From positions 62,001 to 126,000 of the forward strand of contig CANNZV010001116.1 of assembly GCA_947561585.1 (NCBI GenBank): a stretch of 64,000 bases of DNA, given 5' to 3'. Under the pieces are notes generated by a model that ran no database searches, had not been told where the DNA came from, and worked only from the letters and a program-made list of their open reading frames with translations. The DNA is from Caprella mutica. Lineage: Eukaryota; Arthropoda; Malacostraca; Amphipoda; Caprellidae. Of this stretch, positions 22,075-34,932 are shown piece after piece. The translations under genes and the position numbers were made by a program. Each line of letters starts with the position of its first letter. Within the stretch, counting starts at the first letter, position 1.

Positions 22075-22237
22075 GGGTAAGTTACGAATTATCGGTCAGT
22101 ACTACATCTTCGGACACACAAGAAAAAACGATATAAAAATTATTAGTATTAAGTAGCACTGTGTAATAATAACAATTTCTATATATTTTTTTTTATGACC
22201 GAAGATGTAGTACTGACCGATAATTCGTACCTTACCC
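22075..22237. mobile_element. GGGTAAG-family MITE with TA duplication
   Basis: Arms gggtaagttacgaattatcg and cgataattcgtaccttaccc are inverted, flanked by TA. Inner arms include cttcggacacacaagaaaaa and its partner. About 160 bp with no coding capacity. Confidence 0.78.
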
Positions 22238-22281
22238 TAGTGTTCAGTTCATACACTACAAAGATTGCAGGTATACTGTAC

Positions 22282-22362
22282 CTCCATTTCATCTGTATCT
22301 TCAATTTCATTAGAGTTACCGCTCAAAAGTACACCAATGATGTAAAAATAGGCAGGCTGCAT
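22282..22362 (-). CDS. Candidate first coding exon (signal-peptide-like)
   Basis: On the minus strand an ATG at 22362, preceded in frame by TAA 12 bases earlier, opens MQPAYFYIIGVLLSGNSNEI and then EDTDEME. It ends at a good donor, GAG|GTACAG, in phase 0. Residues 3-14 are hydrophobic and could serve as a short signal peptide, followed by an acidic mature N-terminus. Phase 0 fits the entry phase of the exon at 15817, giving a complete short ectodomain. Upstream, atttcag sites could be acceptors for a 5' UTR exon. The signal peptide lacks a basic N-region, and no promoter element was identified. The link to the downstream exons rests on strand and phase only. Confidence 0.33.
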
Positions 22363-22906
22363 AATGCTTTGTCCTTAAATATTCCGCAGCAGCAAAAAGA
22401 ACAAGGACAATGGGCCTTTCTCAGCTACCAACCTGCTAACAAAAACCTACTCTGATTTTAACAGCTGAAATTGAATAAAAGTAGTTGATTAATAAGGGAT
22501 TATATTCGCTATAGTATATCTAGGAGTTTGAATAACAGAAGATATGTTATTTTTTTTACGTGAAAAAATGTCTTCATAAAAAGATAAATTTTAATCTCAC
22601 AATTTTATAATCCAAAATACAACTAAAAAATTCGCATTTTTCATATGGTAAAAGTGATAAAATATTATAAGGCGTACCAGTTTTTCTAAGAAAATCCATT
22701 CAACAAATAGTCTTACACCGTATCGCAAAGTTAATCAAATAATGTTCTCATTCTCCGTAGACTTAATTGGCTCAATTCACATTTTTACCAGAGAGAAGAT
22801 CTTGGATAATTATATTGAGAATAGTTAATCAAATAATGATCTCTTTCTCCGTAGACTTAATTGGCTCAATTCACATATTATTATTACTCAGAGTAGAGAT
22901 TCAGGG

Positions 22907-23042
22907 TAAGTTATGAATTATCGGTCAGTTCCACAATCCACATCTTGGTCATATAGGAAAAAACAACACAAACATTATTATTTTAATTTTTAGTATATCG
23001 TTTTTTCTTATAAGAACGAAGATGTGAAACTGACCGGTAATC
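22907..23042. mobile_element. Diverged GGGTAAG-family MITE
   Basis: The left arm agggtaagttatgaattatc and inner arm tataagaacgaagatgtgaaactgac match the family. The right end is eroded. Confidence 0.6.
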
Positions 23043-23462
23043 CATAAATTAAAGTAATAAAAAATAGTATATAACTTACATTAATTGAAAATAATACATT
23101 ATTAAGTGTGATAACTACAATTTATTCCTATTTTAATGATTTAAAGAATGGCATTTAAAATAGATTTATAAATGCATATGAAATGGTCAATATTACCTTA
23201 AAAATAGCTAGCGATTTCTTCTCAAGTTAACCGTAAGTTTTAACCTAGACTCACAGGCTTAAGGCTTCTTCACACGTGTCAGGTTTCTGTCCGGTTCGGC
23301 TCCTCTCGGTGCTTTTTTCAGTCCTGAGAGGAGCCGGTACTGTTTGAATGTGTCCGTTAAAATTAAAGTAATGATATATTTTCACTGACACTGAATCACT
23401 GAGAGGAGACGGACCTGACACATTACGGATAGAAAATTTATGTGTAAGAACAAGCCTTTTAA

Positions 23463-23716
23463 TGTCCGTACACACGCAGGGTTTTTTAAGTCTTTCCACC
23501 AGACATTTTGCTAAGCTCCTCCTACTTTTCCCACGAAAATATAAGAAAAAACGATATAATTTTTAGTTGGTATTGATGATACCTGCAGGTATCATCAATA
23601 CCAACTAAAATAAATAACAATTATATCGTTTTTTCTTATATTTTCGTGGGAAAAGTAGGAGGAGCTTAGCAAAAAGTCTGGTGGAAAGACTTAAAAAACC
23701 CTACGTGTGTACGGCC
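23463..23716. mobile_element. Foldback MITE, near-perfect inverted arms
   Basis: About 125-bp arms (tgtccgtacacacgcagggt to the left, tacgtgtgtacggcc to the right) pair almost completely around a centre, tatcatcaatacc/ggtattgatgata. TTTAA-like bases flank both ends, so the target duplication may be TTAA or TTTAA. It could form a long hairpin RNA if transcribed. Confidence 0.78.
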
Positions 23717-24727
23717 TTTAAGAAGCACCTTTAGTGACAATAAATAGAGTGAGTAAGAGTTGCTATACTCATGAATAAGGACACATGAATAACTCAGTGA
23801 GTCGGTGAATAACACATGAGTAGAGCTAACGCTTGTGCTCTAACTTCACTTCAACTTCACTGCTGTGAAGTAAAGAAACTTCAGTACTATGAAACTTCAT
23901 AGTGAGAACTAGTTGCGATATTGACAATAATAACAATTTTTTTAAAAATATTTTTCAATTAAAAAAGTTATTACGCAAATTATTTTAAAACAATAAAATA
24001 ATTTCAATACTGAAATTGTTTTCGTAATGAACGTTCATATAAATAACGAGAAATCAAAAAGGATTTCATAGAAGCAGACAAATAATGAAGAGGACCAATA
24101 ACAAAAATACTCTCAGACCAGTTTCCTGAAATTTCTAATGTATGCAGAAAAGCTATTTTGGTAACATACTACAGCAAAATTCCTCTACAAAAAAATACTA
24201 TATAGTGAATGTAGAGTCATGAGTAAGGAAGCAGCCGGTATAGTGAGCAAATTGTCTTTAGTCTGCCATAAGAGGACCATAAGTTTTCTATAACTGAGTT
24301 ATATTAAGGCAGACTAAATAAATTTTGTTCACTATAGAGTCTATCTCCTCACTCAGGAAAGGAACATAATCACTGAGTATTACATAATAGAGTACATTAT
24401 CAATTAGATATAATTTACTAACTCCAACTAGTTAGTAACTCCATGCAGTAGTAAGTTCATATTTAATACCTATACTAGTCTCTAACTCCTGCAACTGACA
24501 CACGGTATGAAAAAGCTCTCAAAACAGATGATCAGCAAGAGCGTCAATCCAGTCTTTTAGATGAAAGCAGTTAATAGCATTTGGCAATAGCAACACATCT
24601 ATTATTTTAATTGAACGAAACATCACAAAGCTCATGTGAACCGTGATGTTTTATTTCGACATATTTCGCTAGTGATTGAAATATTAAAGAGTAGAGGTTG
24701 TTTCACAGTGGAATAGAGATGGAAATG

Positions 24728-25595
24728 ATTATAAATACATGGCATTGATTATAAATACATGCCAATGATTATAAATACATGGCATTGATTATAAATACAT
24801 GCCAATGATTATAAATACATGGCAATGATTATAAATACATGCCAATGATTATAAATACATGGCAATGATTATAAATACATGAGTGATTATAAATACATGG
24901 AAATGATTATAAATACATGACAGTGATAATAAATACATGGAAATGATTACAAATACATGACAGTGATAATAAATACATGAAAATGATTACAAATACATGA
25001 AAATGATTATAAATACATGAAAATGATTATAAATACATGGAAATGATTATAAATACATGGAAATGATTATAAATACATGAAAATGATTATAAATATATTG
25101 CAATGATTATAAATACATGGAAATGATTATAAATACATGAAAATGATTATAAATATATTGCAATGATTATGAATACATGGAAATGATTATAAATACATGA
25201 AAATGATTATAAATATATTGCAATGATTATGAATACATGGAAATGATTATAAATACATGGAAATGATTATAAATACATGGAAATGATTATAAATACATGG
25301 AAATGATTATAAACACATGAAAATGATTATAAATACATGGAAATGATTATAAATACATGAAAATGATTATAAATACATGGAAATGATTATGAATACATGG
25401 AAATGATTATAAATACATGGAAATGATTATAAATACATGAAAATGATTATAAATACATGGAAATGATTATAAACACATGAAAATGATTATAAATACATGG
25501 AAATGATTATAAATACATGAAAATGATTATAAATACATGGAAATGATTATTAATACATGGAAATGATTATAAATACATGGAAATGATTATAAAAT
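24728..25595. repeat. 20-bp minisatellite, about 43 copies
   Basis: Unit aaatgattataaatacatgg with variants catga, catgc and tattg. A 60-bp trimer with tattgcaatgattat recurs around 25080-25240. Confidence 0.94.
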
Positions 25596-25932
25596 ACTTG
25601 TTCATTGATGCAGTTAATGCTATATTAGCAGATAATTATTCATGTATCTTGTATGTTCTAACTTTAAATGGAAAGTATAAAATGAGTTAATAATGAAATA
25701 ATGAATGCCTACTATTCAGAAATAACAGATTCCTGACAATAACAATCTTACAATTTAAAATGTGGGACTGAAAAATAAGAAACAGGACGATCTGGTAATC
25801 CCGCTTTTTTTTAGCAATCGATTTCATTGGTGTAGGGACGTTCTGTTGAAAGACGTATCGTCGACAAGACGTTTCGTCGACAAGACGTTTCGTCGACAGG
25901 ACGTTTCGTCGACAGGACGTTCCATCGACAGG

Positions 25933-26454
25933 ACATTAGGTAGAACTAAGAAGTTATTATTGTAGAACTAAGGTATTATTGTAGAACTAAGGTATTATTG
26001 TAGAACTAAGGTATTATTGTAGAACTAAGGTATTATTGTAGAACTAAGGTATTATTGTAGAACTAAGGTATTATTGTAGAACTAAGGTATTATTGTAGAA
26101 CTAAGGTATTATTGTAGAACTAAGGTATTATTGTAGAACTAAGGTATTATTGTAGAACTAAGGTATTATTGTAGAACTAAGGTATTATTGTAGAACTAAG
26201 GTATTATTGTAGAACTAAGGTATTATTGTAGAACTAAGGTATTATTGTAGAACTAAGGTATTATTGTAGAACTAAGGTATTATTGTAGAACTAAGGTATT
26301 ATTGTAGAACTAAGGTATTATTGTAGAACTAAGGTATTATTGTAGAACTAAGGTATTATTGTAGAACTAAGGTATTATTGTAGAACTAAGGTATTATTGT
26401 AGAACTAAGGTATTATTGTAGAACTAAGGTATTATTGTAGAACTAAGGTATTAT
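25933..26454. repeat. 19-bp minisatellite, about 27 near-identical copies
   Basis: Unit gtagaactaaggtattatt is essentially identical across the array, indicating a very recent expansion. Confidence 0.96.
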
Positions 26455-26659
26455 TATTAATCTTATTATTCTCTTAAGTACTCGAAAAGAAATCTTTACA
26501 ACATTTAGTTGTGATACAAGGCTACTTATACGCAAAGAAATAAATTTAAGAATGTTCTTAGTGTGTGGATTTAGCCCTTTAGTTTTCAATGATTTCATTA
26601 TTTTGTTAAAGTACATGTTTTGTAACATTAGAGTGTGTTAGTATCGTATTAACGAAAAT

Positions 26660-26912
26660 TTGTCGACAAAACGTCCTGTCGACGAAAACGTCTGTCAACG
26701 AAACGTCTGTCAACGAAACGTCTGTCAACGAAACGTCTGTCAACGAAACGTCTGTCAACGAAACGTCTGTCAACGAAACGTTTGTCAACGAAACGTCTGT
26801 CGACGAAACCTCTGTCGACGAGACGTCTATCGACGAAACGTCTGTCGACGAAACCTCTGTCGACGAAACGTCTGTCAACGAAACGTCTGTCGACGAAACG
26901 TCTATCAATCAA
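26660..26912. repeat. 15-bp array, about 16 copies
   Basis: Unit cgaaacgtctgtcaa with a cgacgaaac variant. It is the inverse of the short array at 25848-25935. Cys/Arg/Asn-rich frames are artefacts. Confidence 0.92.
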
Positions 26913-27054
26913 TTGTTTGCATGGTTAACACTCTAGATTGAAAGGGGTAAATTAAACATATATTATATCGCTAACTTATACAAATAATTTTTTGTTATAA
27001 TCTTATACCTGCAATAAGTCAGCTTTATAATCGAATACTGTACTGATTACTTAT

Positions 27055-27150
27055 GATAATCAGTACAAGGGACTTCAAAGAAACAGTCAGAAGGAAAAGG
27101 GCTCCATGAAAAATAATCACATAATGCTCATGGGAGCAAAAGAGCTACTG
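27055..27150 (+). repeat. Fragment of the dispersed ggccatatcgctgacgtc family
   Basis: Shares tacaagggact, aacagtcagaaggaaa, ggctccatgaa and gcaaaagagctact with the fuller copies. Confidence 0.5.
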
Positions 27151-27654
27151 TCCTAATAGACAGCTTCCGGATAGAGCTCGTATGAAAGTCAGCAGACACA
27201 ATTGCTTATGAATAAAATGATACGATATGTAATAGGTTTATACCCATTTTCCGTATACTATGAGTGTCCGAGTACCTCCTTATTACCATATTATTCATGT
27301 AAAGTCAAACAGATTCAACCTATTAGGCTGCAATTCAGAATATCTTCTCTTTCTAGATAGTTACCATTATTACAATATAATGCAGTAAATAATGAAGTAA
27401 TATAACATTATGATTGTGTTTCGATGAGGCAGGCAGAAACTGTTCATTATTTGAAATGTGTGTCTCACGTACCAGGTGGTGGATGGTCTCATTCCTTCTT
27501 TTTATTGCCAATCTAGAGAACAGTAGAGGCTCATTGGCTACCACTTATTATACCTAATAAATAAATCATAGAAAGAAATGGGCAAACTTAGGAATTAGTG
27601 TACAGTTACACATTTACGATCCGTATAAAAAATATGATATTTTAACTGGTTATT

Positions 27655-28035
27655 TTAATTTGTATCCATGATGCCTGCATGTATCATGTTGATTGTACAG
27701 TTTGAATTGGTATCCATGATACCTGCATGTATCAAATTGATTGTACAGTTTGAATTTGTATCCATGATACCTGCATGTATCAGGTTGATTGTACAGTTTG
27801 AATTTGTATCCATGATACCTGCATGTATCATGTTGATTGTACAGTTTGAATTTGTATCCATGATACCTGCATGTATCATGTTGATTGTACAGTTTGAATT
27901 TGTATCCATGATACCTGCATGTATCATGTTGATTGTACAGTTGGAATTTGTATCCATGATACCTGCATGTATCATGTTGATTGTACAGTTTGAATTTGTA
28001 TCCATGATACCTGTAGGTATCATGGATGCAAATTT
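27655..28035. repeat. 48-bp minisatellite derived from a MITE core, about 8 copies
   Basis: Unit of 48 bp containing tatccatgatacctgcatgt and atcatgttgattgtacag, the palindromic centre of the GGGTA MITE family expanded in tandem. Confidence 0.9.
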
Positions 28036-28039
28036 AAAT

Positions 28040-28700
28040 GAAATTTTATTTTCCTCATATTTCAAAATTGATAGTATAATTATTTAAACTAATAATTTAA
28101 ATATATTCAGTCACTTATAAAATGTTTACTAATACAAAATTATTCTCCCGAGTGATACCTGATAAAGATTATTTTCTTTTATGTTTTTTTCTCTCATAAC
28201 AAATCAATGGGAAAGGAATATTAAAAACAGTACACAAAATACCATTAAAAACTCAACACTCTATGGAATAATTTAAAACTCTTGAATATAAACACTTTTA
28301 TATTGTAGATAGCGAGTGCTGTAGAATATTAAGTAGCTCCAAATGTAGTACATTATAGAAAAACATTAAACTTAATTCTGTTGTGATAAATATACATATT
28401 CAAGTTATTCGAGTGACTATCACTATAAAAATATAATATTAATGTTGAATTTATTTTATTTTGAAAATACGTAAAACTTGCTACATGAAATTTTATCACA
28501 ATATACAGATTTCTCCACTAAAATAGCTATTGTAATTTAAATCAAGTACCCAGACTGTAGAAACTGGTGAAATGTTCTCAAAGAAATCATCTATTTTATC
28601 TTGATGTAGAATTTGTAATTAATTATAAATTAAAAAAAAATTGAATTAAAATAAAATTAATTTGTACAATTTAAAATTAGTTTATTTGATGTAAAATTAA
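28040..28700. other. AT-rich sequence, nothing recognised
   Basis: No coding frame, array or inverted repeat that I can support. Confidence 0.45.
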
Positions 28701-28844
28701 ATAAATGCAGGTTTTAGTGCGAAAAAGTTATTCCTGCATTGCAAGCAAATATCTGCTAACCAACGCTATTCAGCTTCAATTAAATGGTATGATAATAATG
28801 ATAGTATTTACTGACTATAAAACGAAAACATTAAATAGAGTACA

Positions 28845-29830
28845 TAACATGCATGTAGCTACACCAACATTACAGAGAGTACATGACATGCATGTAGCTA
28901 CACCAACATTACAGAGAGTACATGACATGCATGTAGCTTCACCAACATTACAGAGAGTACATGACATGCATGTAGCTACACCAACATTACAGAGAGTACA
29001 TGACATGCATGTAGCTTCACCAACATTACAGAGAGTACATGACATGCATGTAGCTTCACCAACATTACAGAGAGTACATGACATGCATGTAGCTTCACCA
29101 ACATTACAGAGAGTACATGACATGCATGTAGCTTCACCAACATTACAGAGAGTACATGACATGCACGTAGCTACACCAACATTACAGAGAGTACATGACA
29201 TGCACGTAGCTACACCAACATTACAGAGAGTACATAACATGCATGTAGCTACACCAACATTACAGAGAGTACATAACATGCATGTAGCTACACCAACATT
29301 ACAGAGAGTACATGACATGCATGTAGCTTCACCAACATTACAGAGAGTACATGACATGCATGTAGCTACACCAACATTACAGAGAGTACATGACATGCAT
29401 GTAGCTTCACCAACATTACAGAGAGTACATGACATGCATGTAGCTACACCAACATTACAGAGAGTACATGACATGCATGTAGCTTCACCAACATTACAGA
29501 GAGTACATGACATGCATGTAGCTTCACCAACATTACAGAGAATACATGACATGCATGTAGCTTCACCAACATTACAGAGAGTACATGACATGCATGTAGC
29601 TACACCAACATTACAGAGAGTACATGACATGCATGTAGCTTCACCAACATTACAGAGAGTACATGACATGCATGTAGCTACACCAACATTACAGAGAGTA
29701 CATGACATGCATGTAGCTTCACCAACATTACAGAGAGTACATGACATGCATGTAGCTTCACCAACATTACAGAGAGTACATGACATGCATGTAGCTTCAC
29801 CAACATTACAGAGAGTACATGACATGCACC
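28845..29830. repeat. 39-bp minisatellite with a long open frame, about 25 copies
   Basis: Unit of 39 bp (agtacatgacatgcatgtag plus cttcaccaacattacagag). On the forward strand it encodes RVHDMHV[A][S/T]PTLQ, 13 residues, inside an open frame of 424 codons (28705-29979). The minus strand is open too (Cys-rich). Both follow from unit length 39 without stops, and unit differences are few. There is no evidence of a real protein. Confidence 0.9.
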
Positions 29831-30188
29831 AAGTCCCTGACAAACAAGATAAAACATTAAATATATTCAACCAATTTGGTTGTTTTGAAAACAAAATGGC
29901 ATATCATTTAGATTTAGGAAAGTGCATTGCGTCAATTTCGAGTGCAAACAAAGTATTTAAACAGCGTAATGGGATATAGTCGAACAATTTCAAAACAATT
30001 AACTTGAGAATGCGATTCAATAAATTCAATGATTATTTTGTAATGAACGATACACTCCTGAATGTTAATTATTTCATTATTTTGGTAAATGCTTTAATTT
30101 ATTTACTTTATTTATTAATAGGATCATTCTGAAATTGTACTACCATGTGGTTTAATAAAGAATTCTTGAAGTATTTTAGCATCTCTAT

Positions 30189-32118
30189 ATTTACCGTTGT
30201 AAAGGACCCAGTATTTACCGTTGTAAAGGACCCAGTATTTACCGTTGTAAAGGACCCAGTATTTACCGTTGTAAAGAACCCAGTATTTACCGTTGTAAAG
30301 AACTAGTATTTACCGTTGTAAAAAACCCAGTATTTACCGTTGTAAAGAACCCAGTATTTACCGTTGTAAAGGACCCAGTATTTAGTATTTACAGTTGTAA
30401 AGAACTCAGTATTTACCGTTGTAAAGGACCCAGTATTTACCGTTGTAAGGAGCCCAGTATTTACAGTTGTAAAGAACTCAGTATTTACCGTTGTAAAGAA
30501 CCCAGCATTTACCGTTGTAAGGAGCCCAGTATTTACCGTTGTAAAGGACCTTAGTATATACCGTTGTAAAGAACCCAGTATTTACCGTTGTAAAGAACCC
30601 AGTATTTACCGTTGTAAAGAACCCAGTATTTACCGTTGTAAAGAACCCAGTATTTACCGTTGTAAGGAGCCCAATATTTACAGTTGTAAGGAGCCCAATA
30701 TTTACCGTTGTAAAGAACCCAGTATTTACCGTTGTAAAGAACCCAGTATTTACCGTTGTAAGGTGCCCAGTATTTACCGTTGTAAGGAGCCCAGTATTTA
30801 CCGTTGTAAAGGACCTTAGTATATACCGTTGTAAAGAACCCAGTATTTACCGTTGTAAAGAACCCAGTATTTACCGTTGTAAAGAACCCAGTATTTACCG
30901 TTGTAAAGAACTCAGTATTTACCGTTGTAAGGAGCCCAATATTCACCGTTGTAAAGAACCCAGTATTTACCGTTGTAAGGAGCCGAGTATTTACCGTTGT
31001 AAGGAGCCCAGTATTTACCGTTGTAAGGAGCCCAATATTTACCGTTGCAAAGAACCCAGTATTTACCGTTGTAAGGAGCCCAGTATTTACCGTTGTAAGG
31101 AGCCCAGTATTTACCGTTGTAAGGAGCCCAGTATTTATCGTTGAAACGACCTTAGTATTTACCGTTGTAAAGAACCCAGTATTTACCGTTGTGAAGAACC
31201 CAGTATTTACCGTTGTAAAGAACCCAGTATTAACCGTTGTAAAGAACCAAGTATTTACCGTTGTAAAGAACCCAGTATTTACCGTTGTAAGGAGCCCAGT
31301 ATTTACCGTTGTAAAGAACCATATGTATTTACCGTTGTAAAGGACCCACTATTTACCGTTGTAAGTAGCCCAGTATTTGCCATTGTGAAGAACCCAGTAT
31401 TTATCGTTGTAAAGGACCCACTATTTACCGTTGTAAGTAGCCCAGTATTTGCCGTTGTGAAGAACCCAGTATTTATCGTTGTAAAGGACCCAGTACTTAT
31501 CGTTGTAATAGACCAAGTATTTACCGTTGTAAAGAACCATGTATTTACCGTTGTAAAGGAGCCCAGTATTTACCGTTGTAAAGGACCCACTATTTACAGT
31601 TGTAAAGAATCCACTATTTACAGTTGTAAAGAACCCAGTATTTACCGTTGTAAAGAACACAGTATTTACCGATGTAAGGAGCCCAGTATTTACCGTTGTA
31701 AAGAACCATGTATTTACCGTTGTAAGGAGTCCAGTATTTACCGATGTAAGGAATCCAGTATTTACCGTTGTAAAGGACCCAGTATTTATCGTTGTAATGG
31801 ACCCAGTATTTACCGTTGTAATGGACCCGGTATTTACCGTTGTAAAGAACCATGTATTTACCGTTGTAAAGAACCATGTATTTACCGTTGTAAATGACCC
31901 AGTATTTATCGTTGTAAAGGAGCCCAGTATTTACCGTTGTAAAGGACCCAGTTTTACTGTTGTAAAGATCCCAGTATTACTAGCTGTTCTAAATAACTCA
32001 GTATTAAGTATTTACCGTTGTGAAGGACCCAGTATTTAGTATTTACCGTTGTAAAGAACCCAGTATTTAGCATTTACCGTTGTAAAGAACCCAGTATTAA
32101 GCATTTACCGTTGTGAAG
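30189..32118. repeat. 24-bp minisatellite, about 80 copies
   Basis: Unit of 24 bp (cagtatttaccgttgtaaag plus aacc) with many variants (ggaccc, ggagcc, accatg). It is more diverged toward its 3' end. Each unit contains GTAAAG...CCCAG, a donor-like then acceptor-like pair. Confidence 0.94.
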
Positions 32119-32389
32119 ACCCCTCTATCAGTGTTTTTCTCATTTGCTACAGTAGCAGGTGTCCACAGGTTCGCATCACATTCCTATCTACAGACCAACT
32201 GATGAACTAACTGATTCAGCTCTAAGTTAATGGGTCGACTGAGGGAAGGGATGGGACTTAATGCCCCACTCAAGGGGATTACTGCTGATGATGTCCAATT
32301 GGAACCTTCATCTGGAGAACTCAATTAAGGAAATTACGGTTCCGCATTATTAGTCATATAAGAAAAAACTATGATTATTTATCTCTTTA

Positions 32390-32757
32390 TTTGTATTTGT
32401 ATCCATGATACCAGTAGGTATAATTTTAATTGGTATCCATGATATCAGTAGGTATTACTTTAATTGGTATCCATGATATCAGTAGGTATTACTTTAATTG
32501 GTATCCATGATATCAGTAGGTATTACTTTAATTGGTATCCATGATATCAGTAGGTATTACTTTAATTGGTATCCATGATATCAGTAGGTATTACTTTAAT
32601 TGGTATCCATGATATCAGTAGGTATTACTTTAATTGGTATCCATGATATCAGTAGGTATTACTTTAATTGGTATCCATGATATCAGTAGGTATTACTTTA
32701 ATTGGTATCCATTATAACAGCAGGTGCTATTTTAATTGGTATCCATGATACCTGTAG
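32390..32757. repeat. 34-bp minisatellite derived from a MITE core, about 10 copies
   Basis: Unit of 34 bp (ttggtatccatgatatcagt plus aggtattactttaa), again the tggtatccatgata core of the MITE family in tandem. Just upstream is tcatataagaaaaaact, an arm of the same family. Confidence 0.92.
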
Positions 32758-33106
32758 GAGAATATTGCGGTAAAATGTATTCATTATTGGAGTTTATACA
32801 AGGGACCCTGAAGAAGCAGTCAGAAAGGAAAGTAACTCATTGACAAAATCATCCACCACCAATAGAATACAAAAATTTCAAACGTATTTCAAAAGCATCT
32901 GGTGAATGATGTGTCATTTATAAAGGACATTACTTCATGACCTGTAATAATGCCCACTTACCGAGTACGGTGGACTTTAAGAGTAGTTGACATGTCACAT
33001 CGAGAGAATAAATGTCAAATGTGTTCCATTGAGTTCTATCGCAAGTTTTGCAATGGCACACAGTTAAAGTTAAAATGAAGTGAGAGTTTCAATGCAAAAT
33101 AAGTAG

Positions 33107-33360
33107 CTAGGATCAGTTACGGGTTATCGAACAGTTCTGCATTTCCGATCGTACAAGAAAAAATATTTTATAGCATTTTAACTTGTTATATTGATTAGAG
33201 TTTTAAAAAGGTTTTTCTTTCATATTTTTTTTTCATTTTTTTTTTTTCATATTTTTTTCATATTTTTTTTTCATATTTTTTTTCATATTTTTTTTTCATA
33301 TTTCATATTTTCTTAAAATATCGAAATGTAGAACCGATCGATAAGCTTGGAACTTCCCCT
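33107..33360. mobile_element. Diverged GGGTA-family MITE with homopolymer-rich centre
   Basis: The left arm gatcagttacgggttatcga and right arm cgatcgataagcttggaactt are degenerate family ends. The centre is a (cat + T-run) array at 33219-33310. Confidence 0.5.
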
Positions 33361-34131
33361 ATATATTTTAATTTAATGGTGACGTGTATAACAATTTTGA
33401 GGGGAGACGCATTTTGCTATTTTGATAGCAATCATCAAAATAGTTCCAGTGTTCGGAACTGTTTTTTTTTTTCTCATTACATACAAATATCACGAGTTAC
33501 AAAATAATGAATTAAAATACACATTCCTCGCTTTCATCAGATCACAACTCTGACGTAAATTCAAACAGAATGTAATAAAATGAATTTTTAAGAATAAAAT
33601 AAAAACATTTTATTTATACATCATATGATAACTAGGTATTATATTCACTGCGATATACTAGTAATATTAATAATACAGTGATACTAGTGTTCACGTGCCG
33701 TTGAAAATGACAGTATTTTAAATATACATTTAATATCATAGACACTGATAGAAAATAATTAATGTAAATAAAACATTAGGTTTTAGTGTGACGGACAGAC
33801 AGACAGAAGCTTCAATTATTTCATCATATACATCATAATTAATATATTAATAAATATTAATATACTATTAATTGAGCTTTCTTACACATTTACAATATTA
33901 TTAGTTAATTATTACAATATAAAATAGTATCAAGTAATTAAATATTAATATATTCCTCGATAATTAAAACTGATCATAAATAAATAAGACAATATAATTA
34001 CTCGAAGCTCAAAGAAGCAAAACATTTTCTTGAAAGCTGGAATATAAATGACATGAATATTAATTAAACTATCAGTACAATAAATGAAAGAAGAAATGAA
34101 TGAAGATGATATAATTAATTTATATACTATT

Positions 34132-34400
34132 GGGTTTAACGTCTTCTTTGGAAAAAAGGTCATATCGCTGACGTCAAAAGGAAATTAAATACAAGGGAAA
34201 TTCGAAAAAGAAAGAAAAGTTGCTCCATAAACAAAGTCATGCTAGCTCATGGAAGCAGAAAAGCTACTCCGTGAATGCAGTCGATTACCAAGGAATGTGA
34301 CGAAAAGGGACACAAGCACCGGTTGCTGCACTCACTGATTGAAGAGGAAAATGAAGAGGTGATACCGTCCAATAATTCGAAAGTTACTCTACTAAATAGG
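34132..34400 (+). repeat. Dispersed ggccatatcgctgacgtc-family repeat
   Basis: Full-order copy: gtttaacgtcttctttgg, catatcgctgacgtcaaaag, gctccataaacaaagtca, aagctactccgtgaatgcag, gacacaagcaccggttgctg. Confidence 0.75.
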
Positions 34401-34932
34401 TAAAAAAAGTACTCACCTTTAATTATTTTAAGTAGCTCTATACTTTTCTATTTTCTCTTTCCATTGTATTTTCACCATTCACTTTCTCCTTCAAAGTCAC
34501 TGCACTGTGCATCACTGTCTCTGTTCATTGTTTCACTGCAAGTACGATCATAGTGAGCTTCATTGTTTCACTGTAAAAGTATCACCGCCAAATAAATATC
34601 TTTCATCGGAGAAATGATTAGCAAAATTTAAAATGAAAAACCGATGTCCACTTTTACACAGCACATATAAAAATGTTTTGTTAAAAGATTTTATAAGAGA
34701 AGTAGTTTAACTGAAAAGAAATCAAAATTAGTCTTCAAACTAACATAGTTTCGAATATAATAATAATGAATAACCATTCAAATAAATCTATAATGCGTAA
34801 ATGAATCGTTTAAATCTTCACAAGTCAGATAAATTTTCAGAAATTCATATCCTTTACTGTCACAGACAGAAATTTTTTTCCTTTGGAGATCATTCAGGCC
34901 TTTTATTTCCAGCTGTGAATTCACCAGCATAG

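Larger units (their letters stand above)
25848..26912. mobile_element. Foldback-type element enclosing arrays
   Basis: The left end has about five copies of a 16-bp gacgtttcgtcgacaa-type unit (25848-25935). The right end (26660-26912) has the inverse, cgacgaaacgtctgt, as about 16 copies of a 15-bp unit. Between them are a pure 19-bp array and 200 bp of unique AT-rich sequence. The inverted terminal arrays resemble foldback transposons with repetitive inverted repeats. I cannot define exact ends or a target duplication. Confidence 0.5.

Noticed and set aside
22195..22455. Forward ORF of 86 codons
   Set aside because: It starts inside a MITE arm and overlaps the better-supported minus-strand signal-peptide-like exon.
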